From: Effrenium voratum
Taxonomy: Eukaryota > Sar > Dinophyceae > Suessiales > Symbiodiniaceae
Length of the DNA stretch: 64,000 bases
Assembly (NCBI GenBank): GCA_963377175.1
Contig: CAUJNA010001244.1
Location: 33,103-97,102 of the forward strand
Direction: 5' to 3'
Position numbers and translations under genes: made by a program
The notes under the pieces: generated by a model
Seen by the model: the letters and a program-made list of their open reading frames with translations, nothing else
Told to the model about the DNA's origin: nothing
The model's database searches: none
Shown: positions 40,089 through 49,952 of the stretch, in pieces
Layout of the letters: every line of letters starts with the position of its first letter
Position numbering within the stretch: the first letter of the stretch is position 1

Positions 40089-42347
40089 TTATTTAGATTT
40101 TAATTTAAATACTTCTAATTCTAACATTTCTACTTTCCTCATTAGTTCTTTCACGCATCCAGATAATATTACATTGCTCTTGCTATAATCCATATTTAAA
40201 TAACCGTCTTTATCTTCAAATACAATGTCTAAATCTTTCACTTTTGATTTATGCCATTCTTGAGTAATAAATCCACACTTTTTATTATCTTCACCAATAT
40301 AATTAAATGATTTAGGTTTAAAATTGCTAACAGTTTCATAACATATTTTTTCATCTAAATCTTGTATATTCTCTTTTAGTCGTTCATCGGATACTTGGCC
40401 TATTGTACCAGTATAAGTTATATTTCCTACAACGTGAAAATTAGTGTAGCAATCTACACCTACAGCTAATATTGAAAAATAATTAGTCGCATTCAATACA
40501 AATTGAAACGCACCTGATCCATCAGGATTAGTAAATATGGCTTTATCAGTTCCATCATTGACGTGCGTTATTTCTAACTTACTAGCCAATACACCTAATT
40601 TATTATTTTCAATCTTTATAATATTAGTTCCTCCTATATCCATTTTAATTTTTCCGTCAGTATCTGTATTATTAATTGTCACTTCTTCACTTGTTCCATT
40701 TAAAAATTTAATAAATTGTAAATATGTTAAAATATCTACTTCTGCATTCATTACCCTTAACTGTCCGAAATCTGTTCCTATTTTCAATCTTATCTCTCTT
40801 GCGGTATCAGTGTTAGTTAAAAGCATGTCATAACTGGCACTCACTAAGGTTTCGCTAACTGAATTAATTGAATTTGAAAATAATAAACTTTGTGCTAATG
40901 TTAAATTTTGATTCATTGTAGTTGCTCTATTTACTGTTATTCCGTTAGCGTCATTCAATTGTAGTGCTATTGTTCCCGTTGTTGGGTCTGTTGTTCTGTC
41001 TGTTTGTAATGAAAAATTAATTTCTTTTTCACTTATAACATTCAATGAGTTATTAGCGTCTGCTCTTTGAAATAGTCGTGCTTTCGTGTTGATATATTTA
41101 TTACCTGTGGTTGTTAAATCAGCATTAACAATACAATTATTAAATTGACTCGTTCCATTTACTGATTGAAAATAACCTAAAACAGGCGCTCTTCCAATAC
41201 CAACTCTTGCAGTTGAAGTTGCTCCTATTCTTACACGTGCATCACTCGTATTCTGTATAACCATTTCAGTGCCATTAACTGGATTACCTGCATCCATGCA
41301 ATTAAAATTTCTATTTCTAAACTCCCAGACGCCTTGACTGTCTCTAACTCTTAATGTATAGTTGCCATCACCTGACGCTCTGACTATATCCATTCCTGTT
41401 AATGCTACATTAATATCGTTATCAATTTTGACATTGCCATCTGGGTTTAACTCTAAATCTGCTACTGTGTCATCAAGCGTTGCATTACATTTAATTTTAT
41501 TACCTTTCAATGTTATATAATTTGTTTTATTTTTGAAAACTGCTATGTCTCTGTCTGTTTCTGCTCCAAATTGACTACTAAATAAAAGTCCTTCGGTAGG
41601 TTCAATGCTTACAAGTGCATTTTTCAATGTTAAACCTTGGTGAATAATAGTAGGAAGACTACAATCAATAACAAGAAAAAATGATATATTATTAGTAAAT
41701 GTTGATTTGTCTTCTTTTAATGCTAAAAAATTGTCTATTTGAGCATCGGTATACCCACCGCCTACCAAAGCATCTACTTCTGTTTTATTGTAATAGTTGG
41801 TTTGTAATTGCGTGTTAGTCTGATAATTAGTAGTTAAATTTGTATTAATAGAGTTTGTATTATTAAAATTAGTTGTTGTTGTGGCATTCAAATTACCTAT
41901 TAAAAAAGTATGAGAACTTATATTATTAAAATGTGTTGTGGATGTAGCTTTCAAATTATTTATATCACCAGCATTAATAGTAATTTTATCTGCATTCGCT
42001 GCTATGGTAGGCAGTATTGATGTTATTGTGAATTCATGAGCACTGACATTATTAAAATTCGTTGTTATTGTTGATGATTGATTTATTTGTTCATTAAACA
42101 TTGTTGTTGATGTTGCTTTAATGTTCGTAATATCTAAAATATTGGCATCTATTTTATTTTTCTGTGCTAATATCAAAGCATCCACTTCTTCTGTTGTATA
42201 ACCTCCGCCAAATGAACCCGCCGTGTCTATCAATTCCTGTTTTGTGGCACACACGCTGTCTAATGTTGTTGGTTGTGTTGAACTTACTAGCACTATTTCA
42301 TTTGCCACGACTCTATTTGAACCATCTAATGCTAATGTGGAAAACAT
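40089..42347 (-). CDS. Fiber with C-terminal peptidase S74 chaperone
   Basis: The 752-aa intact frame has an N-terminal region with ATKQELIDTAGSFGGGYTTE, then repeats of the type HTFLIGNLNATTTTNFNN. After YNKTEVDALVGGGYTDAQID comes a long beta-rich stalk and binding region. The S74 domain near residue 650 has VSDERLKENIQDLDEKI, CGFITQEW, and a terminal coiled coil (LMRKVEMLELEVFKLKSK). S74 cleaves itself off after trimerisation. This is the only full-length fiber in the window and probably mediates host attachment. Confidence 0.85.
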   Translation of the reverse strand: MFSTLALDGSNRVVANEIVLVSSTQPTTLDSVCATKQELIDTAGSFGGGYTTEEVDALILAQKNKIDANILDITNIKATSTTMFNEQINQSSTITTNFNNVSAHEFTITSILPTIAANADKITINAGDINNLKATSTTHFNNISSHTFLIGNLNATTTTNFNNTNSINTNLTTNYQTNTQLQTNYYNKTEVDALVGGGYTDAQIDNFLALKEDKSTFTNNISFFLVIDCSLPTIIHQGLTLKNALVSIEPTEGLLFSSQFGAETDRDIAVFKNKTNYITLKGNKIKCNATLDDTVADLELNPDGNVKIDNDINVALTGMDIVRASGDGNYTLRVRDSQGVWEFRNRNFNCMDAGNPVNGTEMVIQNTSDARVRIGATSTARVGIGRAPVLGYFQSVNGTSQFNNCIVNADLTTTGNKYINTKARLFQRADANNSLNVISEKEINFSLQTDRTTDPTTGTIALQLNDANGITVNRATTMNQNLTLAQSLLFSNSINSVSETLVSASYDMLLTNTDTAREIRLKIGTDFGQLRVMNAEVDILTYLQFIKFLNGTSEEVTINNTDTDGKIKMDIGGTNIIKIENNKLGVLASKLEITHVNDGTDKAIFTNPDGSGAFQFVLNATNYFSILAVGVDCYTNFHVVGNITYTGTIGQVSDERLKENIQDLDEKICYETVSNFKPKSFNYIGEDNKKCGFITQEWHKSKVKDLDIVFEDKDGYLNMDYSKSNVILSGCVKELMRKVEMLELEVFKLKSK

Positions 42348-42382
42348 AATTATTATATAGTAGGTTATACAATAATTACATT

Positions 42383-43201
42383 TTATCTTTTCTTTCCTCT
42401 TGAACCAAATATACCTTTACTTAATGAATTATATTTTTCAGTCTTTTGTCTCATGTATTCATTTTGCAATAATTGGTAATGCTGTGCTATATTTTGTAGT
42501 GGATTTGGAGGGTCTGCTACAATCTATAACGGGTAAAAATGATACATCATCAGTAAATGTTGATTTGTCTTCTTTCAACGCTAAAAATTATCTATTTGAG
42601 TATCGGTGTAACTACCACCTACTAAACCATCTACTTCCGTTTTATTGTAATAGTTGGTTTGTAATTGTGTGTTGGTCTGATAATTAGTAGTTAAATTTGT
42701 ATTAATAGAATGTATATTATTAAAATTAGTTGTTGTTGTAGCATTCAAATTACCTATTAAAAATGTATTTGAACTTATATTATTAAAACTTGTAGTGGTT
42801 GTAGCATTCAAGTTACCTATTAAAAATGTGTTTGAAGAAATGAAATCATAGTTATTATCAATCTTATTTACATTTGCTTCTATCGTAGGCAGTATTGAGG
42901 CTATGGTTAACCCACAAGCAGTTGTATTATTAAAATTAGATGTTATTGTTATACCTTGGTTTGTTTGTTCAGTTAATATAGTTGTAGAAGTTATTTTAAT
43001 ATTTGCGATTTCTGCCGTGTTGGCATCTGCCTTTGCTTTATTTGATGCTGTTTGACTAGTGATTGGTAATAGTAAAGCATCCACTTCTTCTTCTGCATAT
43101 CCTCCGCTAAAACTACCAACAGCATTTGTTAATTCTGTTTTTGTTGCGTATGTGTCATCTAAACTTGAATTAGCTAAGTTTATTGAACCATAATAACTCA
43201 T
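42383..43201 (-). pseudogene. Second, truncated fiber gene
   Basis: The 207-aa frame from 43201 repeats the N-terminal plan of the full fiber (ATKTELTNAVGSFSGGYAEE, SSNTFLIGNLNATTTT repeated, YNKTEVDGLVGGSYTDTQID). It stops at a one-base loss in a T-run after IDNF. Fiber similarity continues out of frame for about 25 codons, then changes to an unrelated tail (PPNPLQNIAQHYQLLQNEYM ... GIFGSRGKKR) ending at 42,383. It looks like a tandem fiber duplicate fused to the end of another gene. Confidence 0.6.
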
Positions 43202-43243
43202 TATTAATATTTATTATTTAGAACATAAATATTAGTAATTGTT

Positions 43244-43831
43244 TTATTCCTGATTTAGAAACGCTTGATGTTTTTTGGTTTTTAGGTGTCTTGATTTGTT
43301 TACTTGTCTGTAATTGTTCCCACATTCACATTCAATAATTGTATTTCGCCACTTCTTAATTTCTTCTTCATGGGTTTCACTGTATGCTTTGAATTGTTGT
43401 TTGACTTTGTCTTTGCCTCTTTCATAGCGATCGTGCCTTTGTTGTTTAACTCGTTCCTCATTGTCTTTTGACCATTTCTTTTTCACTTCATTCTTTTCTT
43501 CTGTTGATGTAAAAGGGTTCTGTCCGTATAATGTAGCATTTAATAGTTCCTTATAATCTCTTTCTTTCCTTCTTGCTTCCATTGAGTTTTCGCATGTTTC
43601 AGTTTTTATAAGTATCATATCAAAATCATCCCATCCTCCATTTTGACGACTGAACTGATACAGATATTGGTTATATTTTGTTTCATGTTGATATTTGGGT
43701 GTTCTTTTATGAACATCCTTTCTTTTTGTAAAGTCTGTTGTATGTCCGACGTAGCAATCTTTGATATTTAAATCTTTACAAACAGTTTTGTAAAAGTGAG
43801 TTTTTGAATAGTCAATAGGTAATCTAGGCAT
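43244..43831 (-). CDS. GIY-YIG endonuclease (second type)
   Basis: The 195-aa intact frame has HFYKTVCKDLNIKDCYVGHT (GIY-YIG core with VG), TKRKDVHK (Arg) and a Glu in RKERDYKELLNATL. The C-terminus has CECGNNYRQVNKSRHLKTKK followed by H, a zinc-finger tail like that of the other GIY-YIG family here. It sits between the fiber and MCP genes with no counterpart at that place in A, so it is probably a mobile nuclease insertion. Confidence 0.75.
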   Translation of the reverse strand: MPRLPIDYSKTHFYKTVCKDLNIKDCYVGHTTDFTKRKDVHKRTPKYQHETKYNQYLYQFSRQNGGWDDFDMILIKTETCENSMEARRKERDYKELLNATLYGQNPFTSTEEKNEVKKKWSKDNEERVKQQRHDRYERGKDKVKQQFKAYSETHEEEIKKWRNTIIECECGNNYRQVNKSRHLKTKKHQAFLNQE

Positions 43832-43880
43832 ATTATCTTATAATAAGTTATAACATAATATATCTTTAAATATCTTAAAA

Positions 43881-45312
43881 TCAGGGATATACTACAATTC
43901 CTGTATCTTTTATTTCCAAAATTTGTTCCGACAGTAATGTTATATAGACCATATCTGGCATTTTAATTGTATCCATTGAACTATCCAACGGCTTTATTTT
44001 TAATAACATCTGTTGTCCAGACATCGTATTAAGACCTGTATAACTGGAATCGGGCACCGTCTCGAAATTAAATCCAAATACGAAACTGTTTTCTTTATAT
44101 TCCAAAAATTCAATTGACAAATTATGTTGATGGAATATTGGTAAGTTTAATGCCTTTCTTAAATGATAAAAGCATTGAGTAATAGAATTGCAAGGATATT
44201 CTGGATACAGTTTTTGAACCGAGTTGAATTTGGAATTCTAAATCATACTTATAATCATAAGCACCTTGTTTTGATTCATCCGTTCTTGACATAGGATGAT
44301 AAAATCTTGAAAATTCCTTCCAAGTGTAATCTAACTCGTTTGTAGTTTCCGTGGCAGTTGGTGCTTTATAGAAGGAGACATACGCGGCGACTAACTTAGA
44401 AACAGACCTTAAAATTTGAATATTAATATCTTTTACATTCAGTGTTGCCTGTGATTGTGTCATATAAGTGGTATAAGTGACAGGAAGTCCTCCACCTCCT
44501 AAAAGATGTTTAATATATTCGTTGTTGAGCTCGTTTGTTAAGGTCGCCAAATCACAACGTACACTAGCGTTTTGGATTTCCCAACTAATACGTGTATTTC
44601 TATAAAGTTCATTCGCATTGGTTGAAATAGTGCAAAACTTACCAGCAACTTCTGTTCCCACTTTAGGGTCAATGATGCAATCAACAGCATTATTTACCAG
44701 TTCCAGTTCAATAGTCAAAGGGCAATATTTTAGTGGGATGTATTTAAACTGTTGAAAAATCCCTGCAAGAGGTTTAAAAACCAACAAGCATCTGTTCTCC
44801 AAAACCTTGAATACTATTTGCAGTTATGTTTGCTCCAATCCATCCTGTTGTAGTATCAGCAACTAATGGTGCTAAATCATCATCATATCTATAACCAAAA
44901 CCTGTTGCATCTTCATTAACTCTAGCGCCTTTACTCATCAATTAGAAAACATATGATGGACTCGGTTGTATTCAGTAAAATCCTCTACAAGCGTTGAACC
45001 TGCCATAATTCTTAATCTTCTAAAGAATGAGTATGGAGGAGAAATAGGACGCAGTTGTTTGTAATAAGTTGTATCATGATCCTTATTGTTAAGGTAAAAG
45101 AAAAACATTAACGATTGAGGATCGAGCCAACTGTTGTCCTCTGCATTCAAATTAAATTTTAATACACGATTACCAGATGAAGGATTATAGACATTAGAAC
45201 CGCTAGGGAAGAATGAAACAGCCCTACGGTCAATAATATAACTTGAACCTTTGTGAAGTTTAAATGAAAGTGAATCGATCAAGATATCTTCCGGCGCAAA
45301 TGACTCAACCAT
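43881..45312 (-). pseudogene. Major capsid protein, element B, three frameshifts
   Basis: The pieces are: 45312-44938 (SYIIDRRAVSFFPSGSNVYN, KQLRPISPPYSFFRRLRIMA), a short frame 44,937-44,803 (SKGARVNEDATGFGYRYDDD), 44802-44122 (YIPLKYCPLTIELELV, WKEFSRFYHPMSRTDESKQG) and 44120-43881 (SFVFGFNFETVPDSSYTGLN). Each piece aligns in order with the element A MCP. Shifts fall near 44,935, 44,800 and 44,215. Total length, about 475 codons, matches A. Confidence 0.75.
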
Positions 45313-45363
45313 TATATATTTTACAATACAAAATAGTTAAATTGATTAAACTATTTTTGTAAT

Positions 45364-45576
45364 TTAATCAAATAAATTATTAAATAGTTTTACATAATTT
45401 TCATTGATAGAATCCTTTTTATTTTTACTTTGTTTAACTATATTATTAATATTATTTATATTAGTATTTCCTTCTTCTACTATCTTTTTAATATCATCAT
45501 AAATTAATTTCATTGGTTTCTGTTCCTTCTTCGGTTTGTCGTGATATGTTTCCTGTGTCATCCTCTTGTTTATCAT
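45364..45576 (-). CDS. Small YDDIKKIVE-motif protein, element B copy
   Basis: A 70-aa frame with KPMKLIYDDIKKIVEEGN and an Asn-rich helix. It matches the element A small protein at 11,151 in motif and place. The 5' codons overlap the frame-shifted end of the GIY-YIG gene, so an inner Met may be the true start. Confidence 0.5.
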   Translation of the reverse strand: MINKRMTQETYHDKPKKEQKPMKLIYDDIKKIVEEGNTNINNINNIVKQSKNKKDSINENYVKLFNNLFD

Positions 45577-45603
45577 TATTAATATTATTTAGATTATTTA
45601 ATG

Positions 45604-46149
45604 CTTCAATATGTTTTTACTTCTTTTGTGTAATGGTGTATTTTTCTTATTATGAACGGCACCGCATATTTCACAAGTTATTTTATTCTTTGTCATTTCT
45701 TGATATTTGTTTCTATGTTTGTCTTTTATCTCTTCTTGTTTGTTGTTGTAATATGTCCTACCCTTTTCATTGAGTATATCTCGGTTGTTTTCACGATATT
45801 ACCTTTTATGTTCAACATATTTATAAGCAAATTCTTTCTTGAATTCTGCTTCTGTTCTCCCTGCGATGTTGCTGTTTAATGTTCCCATTTGTCTAATGTA
45901 TTCTCCTTCAATTGCTCTGAACTGTTCTTTGTTTTCACACGGTGTTTCTTTTATCAAATAAATATTGAAATGCTCCACACCAATTTCAATCATTTTGTGA
46001 TATAGTTTTAAATGACTATCCCTTTTACTTCTCATACTTGTCCTATGTTCTGCCATCCTTTTTGATAGTGCTTGACAATCAGAACCAATATGTACACTGT
46101 CATCTACATCATTTACTATTTTATAAATTTTTGCCTTACTATAATCCAT
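45604..46149 (-). pseudogene. GIY-YIG endonuclease, element B copy, in-frame TAA
   Basis: MDYSKAKIYKIVNDVDDSVH followed by IGSDCQALSKRMAEHR is the GIY-YIG core; IEGEYIRQMG holds the late Glu. TAA at 45,799-45,801 interrupts, but the same frame continues to a zinc finger (CEICGAVHNKKNTPLHKRS). It corresponds to element A 10,535-11,151. Position between lipase-like and MCP genes is conserved. Confidence 0.7.
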
Positions 46150-46238
46150 CTCTGATATCTACTGTTTTATACTGATATTTCTTTATACATCTTTTCAAAA
46201 ATCATATTTATAATCCATGGTGTGATTTCCTGTATTTG

Positions 46239-46817
46239 CTATGTCATCATATGTATGTGCTTTAATGGATGTCTTGCATCTTTTAATGGTATTGCTCCTT
46301 TGTCAAATGAAGCGATAATATCTCCACTTCCTTTAAAACGGAGATTACCCCCTGTCTCTCCTTGTTTTTGTGAAGATATGAAAGGCGAACCATAAGAACG
46401 AGTTTGAAACTTCATACCATAATTATCATTCAATTCAGCAGATACAGCACTACCAAGGGAATGTGAAACCAATTGCTTAATATTAGGATTGTTTTTTATT
46501 GCCTCATCGGCATCTTTATATCTTTGTGTGTATTTTGTCATTCTGAGAGGTAATTTTAGATCGTCATACATATCACGAAGAAAATGACCACCTCCACCAG
46601 TTCCACTAACATATAATGTTCCTTCATTATAATGTAGCCCATTAGGCGAAGCATAAGCAAGTTTTAAGCCTTCTCTATCTGTTAAATATTTATGCCTTTC
46701 ATCAAAAACATCAGTTAATTGCTTGTTTACATTGCTTTCACCTACTTCAGGTTTATTGTAGGGTTCTAAATTTTGAACTTTTCCAGGTTTATAATATAAT
46801 TCATTTTTGTTTATCAT
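46239..46817 (-). CDS. Lipase-like (alpha/beta hydrolase) protein, element B copy
   Basis: From MINKNELYYKPGKVQN the frame has YNEGTLYVSGTGGGGHFLRD, the nucleophile elbow QLVSHSLGSAVSAEL with Ser, SYGSPFIS, and SGDIIASFDKGAI (Asp). The His region at the end (ARHPLKHIHMMT) may be cut by a late frame change. Element A's copy has lost the Ser. Class 3 lipase-like enzymes could act on host membranes at entry or exit. Divergent from the penton gene across 40 bp. Confidence 0.6.
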   Translation of the reverse strand: MINKNELYYKPGKVQNLEPYNKPEVGESNVNKQLTDVFDERHKYLTDREGLKLAYASPNGLHYNEGTLYVSGTGGGGHFLRDMYDDLKLPLRMTKYTQRYKDADEAIKNNPNIKQLVSHSLGSAVSAELNDNYGMKFQTRSYGSPFISSQKQGETGGNLRFKGSGDIIASFDKGAIPLKDARHPLKHIHMMT

Positions 46818-46856
46818 TATTATTATTGATATTATTTTTTCTACATTATATATATC

Positions 46857-47689
46857 ATGCTTAAGCACAAGAAAATCTATATTTATAGCAAGTTCAAAAC
46901 ATCAGGCGCTTCATCAAATTTCAAAATTGATTTACCTGAAACGGTTCAGCTTGAAGACAATGTAAAATGTCAAATACACGAAATAACAATTCCCAACACT
47001 TGGTATTCAGTAATATCAGGTTATAATGATAATCTTTATTTCAGACATTTTTATTTTAATGGTGCGACTTACACCCTAACATACAAACAAATAGCATTAG
47101 TGGAAGGTCAGTATTCAGCAACTGAAATGGCACAACAATTACAGGACGCATTGAATACAGCAAATGACACGCTATCAACACCTAACACTTACACGGTGAC
47201 ATACATTAAACCTTGGAATAAATTTAACATCAGTGTAAATTACCCAGACAGATTTTGTTATCCACTGAGCGACGAGTTAGTAGCAGTTGAAGCAGTAAAT
47301 TTTACAAATTTAGATTTAAACAATTTAAACAGCGTCAATAAAATAATTGGACTAGGTGGATTAGACAGCACAGAGTATTCAGATCAACAGTCATGGTATT
47401 CGGGTTTTGTTGATTTACAACCTATTAAAAAATGTATCTTCATTGTAATGACTTATGTAATTACAATCAGATGACCATATCAGGATATTCAGGCATTGTT
47501 AAGAAAATACCCGTTATTGTTGGATTTACTGGAATTCTATTTGATAATGAAGTATCAATATTTGATTACATTGATTGCTCTAATAAAATACTACGCTCAT
47601 TGAATTTTAGATTTACTGATGATGACGGCAAAGAGGTTAATTTTAAGAATATTGATTTATCATTTAGTATAACTTTCTTCGGCGGATAA
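46857..47689 (+). pseudogene. Penton-like minor capsid protein, element B, frameshifted
   Basis: The first frame (46857-47474) has HKKIYIYSKFKTSGASSNFK, IDLPETVQ, HEITIPNTWYSV and SGFVDLQPIKK. The second (47432-47689) continues MYLHCNDLCNYNQMTISG, VKKIPVIVGFTG and DLSFSITFFGG. The shift coincides with an A6 run at about 47,426. Full length would be about 278 residues, like element A's. Confidence 0.68.
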
Positions 47690-47717
47690 TTTTCTAAATA
47701 AAATATATATAGAAATT

Positions 47718-48290
47718 ATGACGACTATTGAAGTGGTTGATATCAATAATGAAGAAGCACCTAAAACAGATAATATTAATGAAGAAGCAGAACAACAAAC
47801 AGAACAACCAACAGAACAGCCAACAGAACAACCAACAGAACAGCCAACAGAACAGCCAACAGAACAGCCAACAGAACAACCAACAGAACAGCCAACAGAA
47901 GAAGTAAAACCTAAGGCAAAAGCGAAAGCTCAACCCAAAATGACAACCTGTCCCAAATGCCAAGAAACATTATTATTAAAATCATTTAAGTATGGACACG
48001 AGAAAACTTGTAGTGGATTACCACCAGAGGCAAGACCAGTCCGCCGACAGCCGACACACGAAGAGAAAGAGCAAAAGTTGATAAATACGATTAAGACAGA
48101 TGTTAAAGACAGTATTAAAAATGAAGTTAAAGAAGAAGTAATGAAAGAAATAAATATAACTCCAAAACCAGAAATAAGAAAAGAATTAACACAGAGAGAA
48201 ATTTTAGAAAGGTTATATCAAGAAGAAAAAGAACTGAGAAGGCAAAAGCAACAGGAAAAGATTAATGCAATGAAAAATAAAATGTTTTAG
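47718..48290 (+). CDS. Acidic protein with TEQP repeats and zinc motif
   Basis: The 190-aa intact frame starts MTTIEVVDINNEEAPKTDN. It has about nine tandem TEQP repeats (12-bp DNA units), a CPKCQETLLLKSFKYGHEKT-C motif (Cys2-His-Cys), PVRRQPTHEEKEQ and a charged helix. It matches element A 8,271-8,852 apart from the repeat expansion. Role unknown, probably nucleic-acid associated. Confidence 0.7.
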   Translation: MTTIEVVDINNEEAPKTDNINEEAEQQTEQPTEQPTEQPTEQPTEQPTEQPTEQPTEQPTEEVKPKAKAKAQPKMTTCPKCQETLLLKSFKYGHEKTCSGLPPEARPVRRQPTHEEKEQKLINTIKTDVKDSIKNEVKEEVMKEINITPKPEIRKELTQREILERLYQEEKELRRQKQQEKINAMKNKMF

Positions 48291-48311
48291 TTATTTTGTA
48301 AATAATAATAT

Positions 48312-48638
48312 ATGTTCAAATCCAAAAGCGAGTTTAAGCGTGCTCCGCAAGTAATGCGTTATTATGATGTAGATGGTATATTCGGAACTGCATCAAGAAG
48401 AAAATATCTTAAGGATATGAAAGAAATGATGGATGGATTACAAGCAAGAACAGCAAATGTAAAGTTTAGAAATGATTTAATAGAACAGCAAGAGAAAAAT
48501 AATTATGCTTGTGAATTAGACAGAATTAGAGGAGAGATAGCGCAAAAGGTAAGACATCCTGAACATTCTAAAACGGTAAAAGCATTGGAAGCAAGAGAGG
48601 CGTATTTAAAGAAACTAGTAGATTTATCAAGAGTTTAA
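48312..48638 (+). CDS. Coiled-coil protein, counterpart of A 7,779
   Basis: The 108-aa intact frame has RYYDVDGIFGTASRRKYLKD, a long charged helix (NDLIEQQEKNNYACELDRIR) and KVRHPEHSKTVKALEARE, which resembles LRHHPSSETGKSYSE of element A. The place between the zinc-motif gene and the RPTYDEM gene is conserved. Function unknown. Confidence 0.55.
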   Translation: MFKSKSEFKRAPQVMRYYDVDGIFGTASRRKYLKDMKEMMDGLQARTANVKFRNDLIEQQEKNNYACELDRIRGEIAQKVRHPEHSKTVKALEAREAYLKKLVDLSRV

Positions 48639-48685
48639 TTATCAAAATAATTAAAATAATTATTTTATATAACTAAGTATATAAA

Positions 48686-49113
48686 ATGATTAAAATATTT
48701 AATGGAGAACCAAGAGAAAGAAGACCAACCTATGATGAAATGATCGGTATGATGAATGCAGAACAATTTAAAACATAAACCTTTACTTGAGGATGTAATT
48801 GATATAAAAGCAACATTATTCAGAAATAATCAATACGGCAGTCAGTTTGATAATACAGACTTTTTAGGATTACAACAACAAGAAGAAATGAGAAGAAAGG
48901 AAGAATTAAGAAAATTACAAATGAAATCAGAACAAGACAGAGCAGGAACAACGATGAATTTAGAACCCCCAGCGACTCCTGCGATATCAGCATACTCGGC
49001 GCCAGAAAGCACACAATCACAACAAGAAGATTTTATGAGAAGGATTAGTGCAAGTTTAGAAATGGAGAGACGCAGAAGAGAACAAACAAGAGATGACATT
49101 AGTGCATTTACAG
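48686..49113 (+). pseudogene. RPTYDEM-motif protein, frameshifted and truncated by host DNA
   Basis: ATG at 48686 opens ERRPTYDEMIGMMNAEQFKT before a stop; the next frame continues LLEDVIDIKATLFRNN and a coiled coil (EEMRRKEELRKLQMKSEQDR). Viral composition ends after TRDDISAFTG at about 49,113. The remaining codons to 49,217 are GC-rich and repeat host DNA found again at 50,010. This marks the breakpoint of element B. Confidence 0.65.
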
Positions 49114-49181
49114 GTGGCTTGGTTCCCATGATTCCAATGCTTCACGTTCAAGTCACTCAAACCAGTGTTACTTGTTTCAGT

Positions 49182-49247
49182 GGGAGGACCTGCAGAACAT
49201 CACGCAATGGTTGTTAAACCATTGCTTGATGTTCTGCAGGTCCTCCC
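49182..49247. repeat. 31-bp stem hairpin
   Basis: Arms 49,182-49,212 and 49,217-49,247 pair with one mismatch around a GTTA loop. The second copy of the surrounding duplication has only the right-arm sequence, so the left arm arose by a local inverted duplication. Confidence 0.9.
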
Positions 49248-49893
49248 TGCTTGGCCGGCTGCAAGTCTTTCATGCCACTGTGACGCAGAAATTCGGCGTC
49301 CATGTGCTGAACCTTAGCGATGCGAGACACTATGGCCACGACACTATGGCCACACCTGCGGCATGTGTGTTAAAACATGTCCATTTTTTTAGCCTAGCAA
49401 CATGCTTCGCAAACATCACATTCAAATCTGGCGAATGCCAAATGAGCTTCCACAGGTTCAAACGCCATGCAGCGACCCGGAGCGGCGGCGCAAGTCTCTT
49501 GAACTTGTGGAAGCAACAGAGCCGCCAAGAACTTGGTCGCTGTAGACCTTAGCCAGAAAGGCAGCTGCCTGTTCATTGCCGTTTGGCTCAGAGTTGTTTA
49601 CTGGGAATGCAACACGTGAGGACTGCGCCGAGTTGCATTACTGGCACTGCGCAATTCAATCAGCTTTACCCACTTGAATAGTCTTGCCCACTTAATCACG
49701 CATTTGGAAGAAGGCATGGCGCCATCCGAACTGCATTGCCGCAGTCAGTGCAGCAGCTGCCAACTTGAGCATGTTTCAACAGGCGTGATCAACAATTAAC
49801 AATCCCGCAACGTGAACTGTGTGATGACAGAAGCACTCAGGCAAAGCGGACCAGCCCTTTTTGAACAAGCTCACAGTCAAGCAGGACCTTGTC

Positions 49894-49952
49894 TGCTGAC
49901 GGATTCGGTCTCACTTCAAACATTGTTTGAAGTGAGACCGAATCCGTCAGCA
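49894..49952. repeat. Perfect 28-bp stem hairpin
   Basis: Arms 49,894-49,921 and 49,925-49,952 are perfect reverse complements with an ATT loop. It could be a foldback formed by template switching or a small-RNA precursor; the sequence alone does not decide. Confidence 0.92.

Larger units (their letters stand above)
35800..49113 (+). mobile_element. Endogenous Polinton-like virus, element B (truncated)
   Basis: The AT-rich block has the mirror image of element A's gene order, from terminal repeat through ATPase, fiber, MCP, GIY-YIG, lipase-like and penton to the RPTYDEM protein. It is cut inside that gene at about 49,113, where composition jumps to GC-rich DNA. Integrase and PolB are absent. 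ATPase, MCP, penton and GIY-YIG carry frameshifts or stops, while the main fiber is open. Proteins align with A only in blocks, so B is a related but different virus. Confidence 0.85.

Noticed and set aside
47694..47963. Minus-strand ORF with repeated CWLF residues
   Set aside because: It is the antisense of the TEQP repeat in a well-supported gene.
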